Of a stretch of 39,671 bases of DNA, positions 25,781 through 34,882 are shown in pieces. The notes under the pieces were generated by a model. It did not search any database. It was not told the origin of the DNA and worked only from the letters and a program-made list of their open reading frames with translations. Position numbers and translations under genes: made by a program. Position 1 is the first letter of the stretch, and each line of letters starts with the position of its first letter. Source of the DNA: Myxococcales bacterium (GTDB lineage: Bacteria; Myxococcota_A; Polyangia; Polyangiales; Polyangiaceae); contig JACRDA010000463.1 of NCBI GenBank assembly GCA_016212965.1, positions 1 through 39,671 on the forward strand. The letters run 5' to 3'.

Positions 25781-26728
25781 ATGGCAACCGTTTTCGGCGC
25801 GGCCGCGGGGCGGGCCGCGAGGCCCGCGCTCCGTCTGTGTATTGCACTGCTGTCGCTGCTCGTCGGCGAGACGACGGCTCGAGCCGACGCACCCGAGAAG
25901 CTCGCGACCGCTCACGTGAACCCCTGCAACACGCCCGACCCGGGCTGGGGCGTGTACGACGAGTGGCAGCGGCTCCCCACGGTCGGCTGGGTGGCTGCGC
26001 CCTCGCGCGGTGGCGCCCGGGCGACAGGGGAGTTCGACCTCCTCGTTCACTTCCACGGAAAGGAAGCCGCCCGCAAGGAGTTCGTCAAGATCGCGCGCGG
26101 CATCGTGCTCGTCGGCGTCGATCTCGGCGTTGGCTCGGCGCCGTACTCGAGTCGCTTCGCCGATCCCCGAGCGTTCACGACCCTGGTGGCCGACGTGGAG
26201 ACGCTCATGAGTGGCCGCATCGGCCGACCGGCGCGTGCCAGGAATGTCGGCCTCTCGGCCTGGAGCGCGGGCTACGGCGCCATCGCCCGCGTGCTCGCCC
26301 AGCCCGCGGGCGACAGGGTGGATGCGATCGTGCTGCTCGATTCGCTCTACGCGAGCTACGCGGATCGCTCCACGCGGACCGTGGACACGGAACAACTCGC
26401 CCCCTGGCTCGCCTTCGCGGAGCGCGCCGCCGCCGGGCGGCGCTTTCTATTCGAGAGTTTCTCGGCCATCGAGCCCGAGACCTATGCGTCCACGGGCGAG
26501 GTCGCCCGCTACCTCGTGGGTGCGGTCGGCGCATCCCTGCGCCCGGTCGAACGGGGCCACGCCTACGGTTTCGAACTGCGCGAACGACTCGACCAGGGCG
26601 CCTACCATGTGCGAGGCTACGCCGGCCGTGACGAGGCGGCGCACTGTGCCCACCTCGGCATGCTGCCCACGGTTCTGAAGAAATACCTCCACCCGCGTTG
26701 GCACCCACCGGCCGTGCCACGGTCGTGA
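25781..26728 (+). CDS. Secreted alpha/beta hydrolase-like protein
   Basis: 315 residues with a signal peptide (hydrophobic LRLCIALLSLLVGE, cleavage near TARA-DA about residue 35). The mature part has LVHFHGKEAARKEF, the usual oxyanion HxHG-like strand, and a nucleophile elbow LSAWSAGYGAIARVL with Ser162 in an AWSAG context instead of GxSxG. Then follow VDAIVLLDSLYASY with a likely acidic residue and GAYHVRGYAG with a possible catalytic His. The order suggests an esterase or lipase exported to the periplasm or outside. Substrate unknown. It lies between the signalling operon and the sigma-54 regulators but shows no obvious link to them. Confidence 0.72.
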   Translation: MATVFGAAAGRAARPALRLCIALLSLLVGETTARADAPEKLATAHVNPCNTPDPGWGVYDEWQRLPTVGWVAAPSRGGARATGEFDLLVHFHGKEAARKEFVKIARGIVLVGVDLGVGSAPYSSRFADPRAFTTLVADVETLMSGRIGRPARARNVGLSAWSAGYGAIARVLAQPAGDRVDAIVLLDSLYASYADRSTRTVDTEQLAPWLAFAERAAAGRRFLFESFSAIEPETYASTGEVARYLVGAVGASLRPVERGHAYGFELRERLDQGAYHVRGYAGRDEAAHCAHLGMLPTVLKKYLHPRWHPPAVPRS

Positions 26729-26800
26729 TCGAGCGGCTCTCGCGGACGAGGTTGCAGGCGCGATGCGGCTGATGCACGGTGATTGGCTACGGGGGCCCCG

Positions 26801-28198
26801 ATGAGCACCGTGAGCGCAGATGGCCTTTCCCCCAACGTGCTCGTCGTCGACGGCGACGCCGCGTTCCGTGCGATCCTGCGCGGCCAACTGGCGGGGATGG
26901 GTTGCCTCGTATTCGAGGCGGCAAGTGGTGCCGAGGCGCGGATCGTGCTCGGGCAGCAAGAGGTCGACGTGACGATCGTCGACGTGGTCCTTCCGGATGG
27001 GCCAGGCTACGAGCTCTGCGACGACATGGCGCGCCTGGCGCCGCACGGTGCAGTCATCGTCATGGCGAGCGATCACTCGCTCGAGAACGCCATCGCGGCG
27101 CTGCGTCGTGGGGCCGTCGACTTCCTCCTCCGCCCCTTTTCCGTCGACGCGCTACGCACGGCGCTCCAGGCGCTGGAAGCGTGGCGCGGGGACTCGCGAC
27201 CGCCGGCCGTCGAGTCGCCCGGGGACTGGCGCGCGCTCTACGCGCCCGGCTTCATCGGGCAGGATCCGCGGGTGCTCCACACGCTCCACGTGGTCCAGCG
27301 CATCGCCGACACCGACTGCACGGTGCTCATCACCGGTGAGAGCGGCACGGGCAAGGAGATCATCGCGCGCGCCCTGCACGCGGCGAGCCCGCGTGCGGCA
27401 CGACCGTTCCTGGTCGTGAACTGCGCCGCCATCCCCGAGTCGCTGTTCGAAAGTGAGCTCTTCGGCCACGTGCGCGGCGCCTTCACGGGCGCCGTGACCG
27501 CTCACCAGGGGGCGTTCGCGGCCGCTCACGAGGGCACGATCTTCCTCGACGAGGTGGGTGAGCTCCCGCCGTTCCTGCAACCAAAGCTGCTGCGCGTTCT
27601 GCAGGAGAAGGAGGTGACGCCGATCGGCACGTCGCAGAGCTTGGCGGTGAACGTGCGTGTCGTGGCCGCCACCAACCGCGACCTCGACGCCATGGTCCTG
27701 GCGGGCAAGTTCCGCGAGGACCTGCTCTACCGGCTGAACGGCATGCCCGTGGAGCTACCGCCGCTGCGCGCGCGGCCGGGCGACGTGCCCGAGCTCGCGA
27801 AGCACTTCCTGGAGCGCGGGGCGCGACTGGCGGGCGTGCTGCCGAAGCGACTCAGCGCCGGCGTGCTTGCTCTCATGCAGGCGCACGACTGGCCCGGCAA
27901 CGTGAGGGAGCTCGAGAACGTCGTCGACCGGATGAGCATCCTCTGTGCGGGCGAGGTGATCGAGGAGAGCGACCTGCCCGTCGAGATGCGCGTCGGTCCG
28001 GACCTTTTCGACACGTCCCACCTCGAAGCGCCCGAGCTGCCGGCCGGCGGCATCGATCTCCGCACCGCGGTGCGTGAGGCAGAGGAGCGGCTCATCCATA
28101 CGGCGCTCACGGCGTGCGACGGCAACCGCAACCGCGCCGCGGCCCTGCTGGGGCTCAACCGCACGACGCTGAGCGAGAAGCTCAAGCGCCGCGGTTGA
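26801..28198 (+). CDS. NtrC-type sigma-54 response regulator (first)
   Basis: 465 residues with receiver, AAA+ and Fis-type HTH domains. The receiver has [10 protein letters not shown] (one acidic residue replaced by Gly), phosphoacceptor Asp61 in [11 protein letters not shown] and a Lys-less end FLLRPFS (Arg in place of the conserved Lys). The AAA+ domain has Walker A GESGTGKE (179-186), the sigma-54 contact loop GAFTGA (226-231), Walker [13 protein letters not shown] and the sensor and arginine-finger region ATNRDLDAM. The C-terminus [20 protein letters not shown] is a Fis-like HTH. The ATG at 26801 was preferred to an upstream TTG. Its position 3' of the flagellar operon suggests a flagellar activator (FlrC/FlgR-like); this is inference. 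Confidence 0.92.
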   Translation: MSTVSADGLSPNVLVVDGDAAFRAILRGQLAGMGCLVFEAASGAEARIVLGQQEVDVTIVDVVLPDGPGYELCDDMARLAPHGAVIVMASDHSLENAIAALRRGAVDFLLRPFSVDALRTALQALEAWRGDSRPPAVESPGDWRALYAPGFIGQDPRVLHTLHVVQRIADTDCTVLITGESGTGKEIIARALHAASPRAARPFLVVNCAAIPESLFESELFGHVRGAFTGAVTAHQGAFAAAHEGTIFLDEVGELPPFLQPKLLRVLQEKEVTPIGTSQSLAVNVRVVAATNRDLDAMVLAGKFREDLLYRLNGMPVELPPLRARPGDVPELAKHFLERGARLAGVLPKRLSAGVLALMQAHDWPGNVRELENVVDRMSILCAGEVIEESDLPVEMRVGPDLFDTSHLEAPELPAGGIDLRTAVREAEERLIHTALTACDGNRNRAAALLGLNRTTLSEKLKRRG

Positions 28199-28213
28199 GC
28201 TCGAGCGGACCCG

Positions 28214-28228
28214 CGGCACCGGACTTGC
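28214..28228 (+). promoter_or_regulatory. Candidate sigma-54 promoter of second NtrC-type gene
   Basis: CGGCACC-N4-TTGC matches the sigma-54 consensus TGGCACG-N4-TTGC at 9 of 11 fixed bases with exact spacing, including the GG and GC doublets. Transcription would start near 28240, after a TTG at 28236 and before the GTG at 28290 chosen as start. It would make this regulator itself sigma-54 controlled. Confidence 0.45.
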
Positions 28229-28289
28229 CGCCGGATTGGGGCGGGCGACTCGCGTTGCGCGCGCGGTGCGGCGGTGCAAACATCGGCCC

Positions 28290-29693
28290 GTGACGGCACC
28301 CCCGAGCGAAGCCGCAGTGCAGGGGCCGGCGATCCTGCTCGTGGAGGACGACCGCGCCTGGCGCCAGACCCTCGCGCGCCACCTCGCCCGCAAGGGGGCG
28401 CGCGTGCACGCCGCCGCAACCTGCGGCGAATCGATGGAACTGCTCGCCCGACATGCAGTCGACCTGGTGCTCACCGATGTCAACCTGCCCGACGGCCGTG
28501 GGTTCGAGGTCCTGCGCCGGGCCGCCCAGCAAGCGCCGCCACCCGTCACGCTGGTCATGACCGGCGATCGCTGCGTGGACCACGCGGTCCTCGCGGTCCA
28601 GCTGCGCGTGGCGGACTTCCTGCTGAAGCCGTTCGCCCTCGACGAGCTCGACGGTGCGATCGAGCGCGTCCTACCGCAGCGAGCCCGCTTGCGGCGCGGG
28701 CGTCGCGCCTCGCTCCCCTCCACGGCCGCCCTGCTGCCGCGCCTCATCGGTACGGACCCCAAGCTCGCGCACATCTGCGAGCTCGTACATCGCGTCGCGC
28801 CCACCGACTGCTCGGTGCTCATCGTAGGCGACAGCGGGACCGGCAAGGAGCTCGTCGCGCGCGCCATCCGCGACGGCAGCCGCCGCGCCACCAAGCCCTT
28901 CGTGGTCGTCAACTGCGCGGCGCTTCCGGCGGCGTTGGTGGAGAGCGAGCTCTTCGGTCACGTGCGTGGCGCCTTCACGGACGCGGGCACCGAGCGACCC
29001 GGCCTGGTGGCGTCGGCGCACCAAGGCACGCTCTTTCTGGACGAGATCGGGGAGCTGCCCATCACCCTACAAGCGAAGCTCTTGCGGCTGCTACAAGAGA
29101 GGGAGGTCACGCCCGTCGGCAGCTCGCGATCCGTGCGGGTCGACGTGCGCGTCATCTCGGCGACGAACCGCGACCTCGGGGCGATGGTCAAGGCCGGGAC
29201 CTTCCGGCGTGACCTCTACTACCGGCTCAACGTGGTACCCATCGCGCTGCCGCTGCTGCGCGAGCGCCGCGGCGACATCCCGGCGCTCGTGCAGCACTTC
29301 GTGGCGCGCGTGAACCTGCGGCGTGGACGGCGCGTGACGGGCGTCGCTCCGGACGCGCTCGAGGCCCTGTGCGCGTACGACTGGCCTGGGAACGTGCGCG
29401 AGCTCGAGAACCTGGTGGCGCGCATCGTGCTCCTGCGCGGAAGCGGCGAAATCGCGTTCGAGGACCTTCCGTTGCGCGTGCGAGGCCTTCGGACCGATGC
29501 GCAGCCGCCACGCGCCCAGGTCGCGCCGCGGGCCATCGACGTGCGCGGCGTGCTCGCGCGCTACGAGGCCGCGCTCGTTCGCCAGGCGCTCGAGCGTGCG
29601 CGCGGCAGCAAGCTCGCGGCGTCGAAGCTCCTCGGCCTCAGTCGCACCGCGCTCCTCGAGCGCATCAGAAAGCTCGATCTTCCCCTGTACTAG
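28290..29693 (+). CDS. NtrC-type sigma-54 response regulator (second)
   Basis: 467 residues, same three-domain plan as the preceding gene. The receiver is complete: ILLVEDDRAW, phosphoacceptor Asp63 in LVLTDVNLPDG, VMTGDRC and Lys in FLLKPFA. The AAA+ domain has Walker A GDSGTGKE (180-187), Walker B GTLFLDEIGELP and ATNRDLGAM. The sigma-54 contact loop reads GAFTDA (227-232) rather than GAFTGA. The C-terminal helix-turn-helix KLAASKLLGLSRTALLERIR is Fis-like. The GTG at 28290 was chosen over the TTG at 28236. The two regulators probably arose by duplication. The gene ends 36 bases before the convergent end of flgL. Confidence 0.92.
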   Translation: MTAPPSEAAVQGPAILLVEDDRAWRQTLARHLARKGARVHAAATCGESMELLARHAVDLVLTDVNLPDGRGFEVLRRAAQQAPPPVTLVMTGDRCVDHAVLAVQLRVADFLLKPFALDELDGAIERVLPQRARLRRGRRASLPSTAALLPRLIGTDPKLAHICELVHRVAPTDCSVLIVGDSGTGKELVARAIRDGSRRATKPFVVVNCAALPAALVESELFGHVRGAFTDAGTERPGLVASAHQGTLFLDEIGELPITLQAKLLRLLQEREVTPVGSSRSVRVDVRVISATNRDLGAMVKAGTFRRDLYYRLNVVPIALPLLRERRGDIPALVQHFVARVNLRRGRRVTGVAPDALEALCAYDWPGNVRELENLVARIVLLRGSGEIAFEDLPLRVRGLRTDAQPPRAQVAPRAIDVRGVLARYEAALVRQALERARGSKLAASKLLGLSRTALLERIRKLDLPLY

Positions 29694-29729
29694 GTGCGCT
29701 GGTGGGTGGTGTGCGCCAACCACGGGCGC

Positions 29730-30611
29730 TCACTTGAAGAGCTCGGCGCTCTGCGCGAGGATGCGGCGCGTGACTTCCAGGCTCCGCTGGTAGGCTTGCT
29801 CGGTCGCCACGAGGTCGGAGTAGGCGGTCGCCGGATCGATCTCGGCCAGCGCAGCCCGCGCGCGCTCGACCTGTCGTGCCACACCGGTGGACACCGCGCC
29901 GGCACTCCGAAGCCGCGCCGCTCGCTGACCCACCTCGGCGCGCGCGCTGACGAGCTGATCGTGTCCCTCCTCGAGCGCGCCGACGGCACTGGCGACGCCG
30001 GCCTGATCGTCTGCCGCGAGGGCAGCGGCGAGGTCCGCGAGGTACTGGAGCACGTCGTGCCCGCCGCCGAGCGCGGTGAAGGCCAGCCGACCGCTCGGGT
30101 TCGCCCTCACGACTACGTCGTCCGCGACTTCGACGCCGAGTGCCTTGTCGTTGCCGACGAAAGCGCCGCCGGAGTCGAAGGGTGGGGTGGCGGTGGCGCT
30201 GCCGCCGAAGAGGTAGCCGCGGGCTCCGCGCGCGTTCGCAAGGCCGAGCATGCCAAGGCGCAGGCCCGCCACTTCCTCGGCCGCTCCGGCCCGCTCGCTC
30301 GCCGACATCGACCCGTCTGCCATCTGGAGCGCGAGCTCGCGCGCGCGCACCATGAGGTCGCTGGCGTCGGCGAGCGCGCCTTCGGCGGCGTCCAGATCGC
30401 CCCCCGCGCGCTCGAGCGTGCGGGCGCGGCGATCCAGCCGCTCGATGTCCTGGCTCTCCCTGGCGACGATGCCGAACGTGACGGGGTCCTCGCTCGGTCG
30501 CTCGACGCGCAGTCCCGTGGTCGCGCGCCGCGCGCTCCCGACCCAGCGCTCGGCGGCACGGGCGGTCGCCTCGGTCACACTCGCGAGCTTCATGCCTTCG
30601 GTGATACGCAT
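29730..30611 (-). CDS. flgL: Flagellar hook-associated protein 3 (hook-filament junction)
   Basis: 293 residues. The N-terminus MRITEGMKLASVTEATARAA and LRVERPSEDPVTFGIVARES correspond to the flagellin-like coiled-coil half (family: rhs-xDDP). The C-terminus ends QVERARAALAEIDPATAYSD and LVATEQAYQRSLEVTRRI, the usual second coiled-coil half. The middle holds a variable region with GYLFGGSATATPPFDSGGAF. It forms the junction between hook and filament together with FlgK and is exported by the flagellar type III system. The start is 3 bases after the flgK stop, making it the last gene of the operon. Confidence 0.93.
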   Translation of the reverse strand: MRITEGMKLASVTEATARAAERWVGSARRATTGLRVERPSEDPVTFGIVARESQDIERLDRRARTLERAGGDLDAAEGALADASDLMVRARELALQMADGSMSASERAGAAEEVAGLRLGMLGLANARGARGYLFGGSATATPPFDSGGAFVGNDKALGVEVADDVVVRANPSGRLAFTALGGGHDVLQYLADLAAALAADDQAGVASAVGALEEGHDQLVSARAEVGQRAARLRSAGAVSTGVARQVERARAALAEIDPATAYSDLVATEQAYQRSLEVTRRILAQSAELFK

Positions 30612-30614
30612 CGC

Positions 30615-32018
30615 TCAAAGCTCCCGGATGAGCGTGCCGAGCATCTCGTCGGCGGTCTTCAACACGCGCATGGCGGCCTCGAAGGCGCGCTGGTAGCGCG
30701 TCAGGTTCACCATCTCCTCCTCGAGCGACACGCCCGAGGCGCTCTGGCGCCGCTGCTCGGCCTGGCCGAGCGTGGCGTTGCGGAGGTCGAGCGCCTGCCC
30801 GGCCTGGTGCAGCGCGGTACCGAGCAAGCCCATCATGGCCGAGTAGTTCTCGGTGGGCGTACCGAGCGCCGAGATCGGTTGATGACTGAGCTGCCCGATG
30901 GCCACGGCGACGTCGGAGCCGCCCGGCAGATCCCCCGGCAGTGCGGCGGCCGCGATGGCATCGTGGTTCGCGGCGACGAGCGGGTTGAGCGCGATGGCGT
31001 GGGCCGCGCCGGCCTGGGTCGTGAGCGCCGTGCCGTCCTTGGCAGTGAAGAGCGCTCTGCCGGTGCCACCGTCGAGCCCGTAGCCGGCCGTGTGGGCGGC
31101 GTTCACCGCGCTCGCGAAGTCGAAGGCCAGCGCGTCGAGCGCGTTCGCCAGCGCCGGGATGTCGAGGTCCCGCGCCTGGGCGATGCCGGCGAGCGAGCCG
31201 CCCGCGAGCTTGGCAGTCACGTCGGTTCCGTGCCCGCCGTTCGAGTAGGTGATCTGGAGGTTGCGGTTGGCGTCCTCGGCGACTGTGACGGTCGCCGCGC
31301 GATTGCCCTCGACCAGCGTGGAGCCCGCCGAGAGCAGCGTCGCACGCCCGAGGTCGTCGTAGAGCACGCTGACGTCCACGGCGCCGCCCACCGCTCTCAC
31401 GAGCTCGTCGCGCTGGTCGAGCAGCGCCGGCCGGCCGGCATCGTGGGCGGGGGTCGTGCCGAGCTCCGCGTTGAGGCGCGCGATCCCTTCGAGCGCGCGG
31501 TTCACCTCGACGGCGACGCCCTGGGCACGCTGCAGCAGATCGGAACGCGACTGGTCGAGCGTGTCGGCCGCGGCCTGGAAGCCCGCGGCGAGCTCCGCGG
31601 CGGCCGCGGCGACCGAGGCGCGGGCGGTGGGGTCGTCGGCCTTGGAGGAGAGCGTCTCGAAGGCGCCGAGCACGGCGTCGAGCCGGTCGCCCAGGGTGGG
31701 TGCGCCTGGCGGGACGAGCGCGCCCTCGAGCGCGTTCAGCGCTCCGTGCCGCGCCGCCGCAGCTTCCCGGTGCCCCGACTCGCGCACCACCGCCCGGTAG
31801 GCGAACCGCTCGAAGGCGCGGTCCACCCCCGCGAAGTGCACGCCGCCACCCACTCCGCGGGTGCCGCCGTCGAGCGGCATCGACTCGAGGCGGGCGCTGC
31901 GGCGCACGTAGCCGGGGGTGGAGGCGTTCGAGACGTTCTCCCCCGTGATGGCCGTCCCCGCCGACTGCGCGATGAGCGCGTCGCGGGCCATGCTCATGAT
32001 GTAGGTAAGGCTCGCCAT
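30615..32018 (-). CDS. flgK: Flagellar hook-associated protein 1
   Basis: 467 residues. The N-terminus MASLTYIMSMARDALIAQSA and NVSNASTPGYVRRSARLE match the rod/hook/HAP motif (ANxxTPGY). The C-terminus SGVSLEEEMVNLTRYQRAFE and AAMRVLKTADEMLGTLI is the signature of FlgK. It caps the hook and starts the hook-filament junction. The ATG at 32018 is preceded by GGAG with 5-base spacing; a GTG at 32024 overlaps the flgN stop (GTGA) and is an alternative. Confidence 0.95.
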   Translation of the reverse strand: MASLTYIMSMARDALIAQSAGTAITGENVSNASTPGYVRRSARLESMPLDGGTRGVGGGVHFAGVDRAFERFAYRAVVRESGHREAAAARHGALNALEGALVPPGAPTLGDRLDAVLGAFETLSSKADDPTARASVAAAAAELAAGFQAAADTLDQSRSDLLQRAQGVAVEVNRALEGIARLNAELGTTPAHDAGRPALLDQRDELVRAVGGAVDVSVLYDDLGRATLLSAGSTLVEGNRAATVTVAEDANRNLQITYSNGGHGTDVTAKLAGGSLAGIAQARDLDIPALANALDALAFDFASAVNAAHTAGYGLDGGTGRALFTAKDGTALTTQAGAAHAIALNPLVAANHDAIAAAALPGDLPGGSDVAVAIGQLSHQPISALGTPTENYSAMMGLLGTALHQAGQALDLRNATLGQAEQRRQSASGVSLEEEMVNLTRYQRAFEAAMRVLKTADEMLGTLIREL

Positions 32019-32020
32019 GG

Positions 32021-32356
32021 TCACTCCGCCAGGTAGCTGCGCCGCCGACTGCCGAGACGGACTCGCCCCGTGGGGCCGTAGGACGCGCCCTTGCCCGTGA
32101 GGCTCTCGATGGCATCGCGCACACAGGAGCGGGCGTGGGCGAGCAGCACGCAGTTGTGGCGCAGCGCGCGCACGAGGGCGCCGAGTCGGTGGCGTGCCGT
32201 GGCGCCGCAGGTGGGCCAGGCCTGCGCGAGCTCCGTGACGAGGACCTCCTTCTCCTCCGAGAGCGCCACGATTCGCGCTGTTTGGAGGGCGGCGATGGCC
32301 TTGCCCTCCTCGGTGACGAGCTCTGTGAGCCTGTTCAGGATTTCGTCGGGTGTCAC
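32021..32356 (-). CDS. flgN: Flagellar export chaperone FlgN
   Basis: 111 residues, mostly one long helix: MTPDEILNRLTELVTEEGKA, IAALQTARIVALSEEKEVLV. It matches the FlgN pattern in which an L-x-x-E-x-x-A-L repeat is followed by a second helix. FlgN binds and stabilises FlgK and FlgL before export. It lies directly before flgK and flgL, its usual clients, which supports the call. The tail YGPTGRVRLGSRRRSYLAE is basic. Confidence 0.8.
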   Translation of the reverse strand: MTPDEILNRLTELVTEEGKAIAALQTARIVALSEEKEVLVTELAQAWPTCGATARHRLGALVRALRHNCVLLAHARSCVRDAIESLTGKGASYGPTGRVRLGSRRRSYLAE

Positions 32357-32393
32357 GGGCCGGTCTCCTCGCTCGGGCCGCGGCTCGACCCGC

Positions 32394-32672
32394 TCAGCCG
32401 CCTGTCTCCACGAGCCTCTTGGCGACCGCTGCGGAGTCCACGACGAAGCTACCGTCGGCGATGGCGGTTCGGAGTCGCTCGATCTTGGCGGTGTCGACGG
32501 CTCCCTCCGCGGCGAGCCGCTGGGCCTCGGACGACACGTCGACCTTCACCCCTCCGTGAGCGGCCTTCGGTGCGACGCCAGCGCTCGCGGGATCCGTTCC
32601 GCCCGTGGTTCCGTGGCCGCGGATCTCGCGAGGTGGGTGCTGGATCTCGTAACTCTTGCTTCCGATACGCAT
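32394..32672 (-). CDS. flgM: Anti-sigma-28 factor FlgM
   Basis: 92 residues beginning MRIGSKSYEIQHPPREIRG. The C-terminal half VKVDVSSEAQRLAAEGAVDT and KIERLRTAIADGSFVVDSA matches the FlgM sigma-28-binding region. FlgM holds sigma-28 inactive until the hook-basal body is ready and FlgM is exported. It sits between the rod/ring genes and the hook-junction genes, after a 77-base gap that is the longest within the operon. No clear sigma-28 or sigma-54 promoter was found in the gap. Confidence 0.85.
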   Translation of the reverse strand: MRIGSKSYEIQHPPREIRGHGTTGGTDPASAGVAPKAAHGGVKVDVSSEAQRLAAEGAVDTAKIERLRTAIADGSFVVDSAAVAKRLVETGG

Positions 32673-32749
32673 GGTGTGGCTCCGGTCCGCTGGTCGCTCG
32701 CGAGGCCCAACCGCTCGATCTTCCGTGGCCCGAGAGCTGAGTGACCTGC

Positions 32750-33055
32750 TCAGCCCCGGTGAACGGATCCTTTGTCGCCGACTTGAGCGCCGCGGGGCGG
32801 CGACAGCATGGCGGCGAGCTGCCGCGCGAGGCCGAGGCCGCCCGCCTCGCTCACCCCGGCGGCCATGGCGTCCAGGATCATGCCGCGATAGGTCTGTTCC
32901 GAGCACGACTGCGCCACGCCCGCGCTGCGCAGCATCTGGGCCACGAGGACGGCTTCGAACTCGCCGGCCGCGTCGAGCAGCTGCTTCGGTGTCGCGGGAG
33001 CCTCTGCCCGCGTGGCTGCGACCGCGGTCGTGACGGGCTCGACGCGCAGCGTCAT
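32750..33055 (-). CDS. Rod-binding protein, FlgJ N-terminal domain only
   Basis: 101 residues. It contains the rod-binding domain of FlgJ: AAGEFEAVLVAQMLRSAG and YRGMILDAMAAGVSEAGGLG. The peptidoglycan hydrolase domain of enterobacterial FlgJ is absent, so this is the short FlgJ type, and cell-wall cutting must come from another protein. The ATG overlaps the flgI stop (ATGA), so translation is probably coupled. Confidence 0.82.
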   Translation of the reverse strand: MTLRVEPVTTAVAATRAEAPATPKQLLDAAGEFEAVLVAQMLRSAGVAQSCSEQTYRGMILDAMAAGVSEAGGLGLARQLAAMLSPPRGAQVGDKGSVHRG

Positions 33056-34164
33056 TGTACGATGATCTCCGCTTCGAGCACGCCGGCCGTCCTCAGGCCC
33101 TGGAGCACGCTTGCGAGCTCCCTCGCCGACAGGCCGAGCGCGCCGAGGGCGTCGGCGAGATCACTCAACGTCTGTGTGCCCCCGAGATAGCGCATGGTGC
33201 TCGTGGTCTCCTCCACCTTGACCTTGCTCTCGGGAACGACCACCGTCCGGCCGGGCGTCAGCGGCGCTGCAGGTTGTGATGCCTTCGGCTGCTCTTTGAC
33301 CACGATCGTGAGCGAGCCGTGCACCACGGCGGCCGGCCTGAGACGCACGTCTCCGGCCACGACGATGGTCTGCGTCCGCTCGGACAGGACGATGCGAGCG
33401 CGGCGCTCGGGAGTGACCTCGATGTCCTCGAGGGCCGCGGCGAGCGCCACCGAGCGTCCGTCATAGGCGGCCGGCACGCGGACCACGACGGTCCCACCGT
33501 CGCTCGCCAGCGCCGTGCCCGCGCCGAGCTTCTCGTCGATCGCGGTGGCGATGCGCGCCGCGAGCGTGAAGCCCGGGTCGCGCAGCGAAAGCCGCAGCGC
33601 GCCGTCGCTCACGAACTCGGTCGGCACCTCGCGCTCGACGATCGCCGCATCGGGAATGCGGCCGGCCGTGAGCGAGCCGCTCGTCGTGCTCGAGCCGCTC
33701 CGGCCGCTCGCCGCGTAGCCGCCGAGCACGAGGTCGCCCTGCGCGACCGCGTAGGTCCTGCGATCTGCGCCCTTGAGCGGAGTCTGGACGAGCACGCCGC
33801 CCGCGAGGCTCTTGGCGTTGCCGATCGACGAGACCGTGACGTCGAGTCGCGTGCCGCTCACGGCGAAGGGCGGGATGGTCGCGGTGACCACGACGGCCGC
33901 GACGTTGCGCATCTGGAGCTGGCCCGCTTCTACTTGTACGCCGAGCCGGCGCAACATCGCGAGCGTGGACTGCGTCGCGAGCGGCGCGCTCACGTCGTCG
34001 CCCGTCCCGCGCAGGCCGGTCACGATGCCGTAGCCGACGAGCTGGTTGTCGCGGGCGCCGAAGACCTCGCAGAGGTCGCGGAGCTTGTCGGCCCGCGCGG
34101 TGGTCGGCAGCGAGACCGCGAGGGCGAGGGCGAGGGCGAGCCAGTGGAGCGGGCGAGGGGGCAT
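33052..34164 (-). CDS. flgI: Flagellar P-ring protein
   Basis: 370 residues. A signal peptide (LHWLALALALAVSLPTTARA) is followed by the classic FlgI body: LVGYGIVTGLRGTGDD, AVVVTATIPPFAVSGTRLDV, SSIGNAKSLAGGVLVQTPLKG and VYAVAQG-like TYAVAQGDLVLGG. It forms the periplasmic P-ring round the rod. The ATG at 34164 has GAGG five bases upstream; an ATG at 34191 would overlap flgH by 20 bases. Confidence 0.95.
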   Translation of the reverse strand: MPPRPLHWLALALALAVSLPTTARADKLRDLCEVFGARDNQLVGYGIVTGLRGTGDDVSAPLATQSTLAMLRRLGVQVEAGQLQMRNVAAVVVTATIPPFAVSGTRLDVTVSSIGNAKSLAGGVLVQTPLKGADRRTYAVAQGDLVLGGYAASGRSGSSTTSGSLTAGRIPDAAIVEREVPTEFVSDGALRLSLRDPGFTLAARIATAIDEKLGAGTALASDGGTVVVRVPAAYDGRSVALAAALEDIEVTPERRARIVLSERTQTIVVAGDVRLRPAAVVHGSLTIVVKEQPKASQPAAPLTPGRTVVVPESKVKVEETTSTMRYLGGTQTLSDLADALGALGLSARELASVLQGLRTAGVLEAEIIVQ

Positions 34165-34171
34165 GGGGGCC

Positions 34172-34882
34172 TCACAGCGGGGCGATGACATCGAGGGCGC
34201 GGGAGAGCCAGCCCTTGCGCTGCTGGTCGGCGACGTCGCCGCGTCCGGTGAACTCGATTTCGGCGTCGGCGAGGCGCGACGACGACACGCGGTTGTCGGC
34301 CGTGATGTCGGCGGGCCGCACCAGACCCGACACGTAGAGGTGGTACTCCTCGTTGTTGATCAGGAGCACCTTGGTGCCCTCCACGAACAGGTCACCGTTG
34401 GGGAGCTCCTGGGCGACACGCACGCCGATGTGGCCGCGCAGTTTGCCGCGGCGCGCCGTGTCGCCCGCCCCCTTGAAGTCCGCGTCGGAGAACATGCTCA
34501 ACATCTGGGCGGGCTCGAGGTCGGGGATGGCCTTCTGCAGCGCCGGTACGAGACCGAACAGTGCCTCGATGCCCAACTTCTTCGAGTCGCTGCGCGTCAG
34601 GGCCGTCGTTGCGGTCCCCTGGGCGTCCGCGTCCTCGTCGAGCTCGACCACCACCACGTCCCCGACTCGCACTGCGCGCGTGTCCTCGAGGAAGCCGCCG
34701 ATGCCGTCGCTGTAGAGCGAGCCCCGCGCCGGTTGGTTGGCCGGGTCCGTCCTCGCATAGGTACCCGGCTCGTAGAGCCGCTGGCGCGGGGTGAAGGCGC
34801 CGATGTGGGGCGGCTCACAGCCGGCACCCGCCGCCGCGCACAGCGCCACGCCTGCGGCCGCGAGCCATGCGCTGCAGCTCAC
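34172..34882 (-). CDS. flgH: Flagellar L-ring lipoprotein
   Basis: 236 residues beginning at a GTG. A short signal segment ends AGAGC (Cys22), a lipoprotein site. The body has GSLYSDG, VRVGDVVVVELDEDADAQGT, KGAGDTARRGKLRGHIGVRV and LLINNEEYHLYVSGLVRPAD, all FlgH landmarks. It forms the L-ring in the outer membrane, so the bacterium is a diderm. Its GTG overlaps the stop of flgA (GTGA). Confidence 0.94.
   Translation of the reverse strand: MSCSAWLAAAGVALCAAAGAGCEPPHIGAFTPRQRLYEPGTYARTDPANQPARGSLYSDGIGGFLEDTRAVRVGDVVVVELDEDADAQGTATTALTRSDSKKLGIEALFGLVPALQKAIPDLEPAQMLSMFSDADFKGAGDTARRGKLRGHIGVRVAQELPNGDLFVEGTKVLLINNEEYHLYVSGLVRPADITADNRVSSSRLADAEIEFTGRGDVADQQRKGWLSRALDVIAPL

Noticed and set aside
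26699..26713. TGGCACC near the end of the hydrolase gene as a promoter for the first NtrC-type gene
   Set aside because: The -12 position reads GGCC, without TTGC.
29694..29729. Terminator between the convergent second activator and flgL
   Set aside because: G/T-rich sequence without a convincing stem or a U-run.
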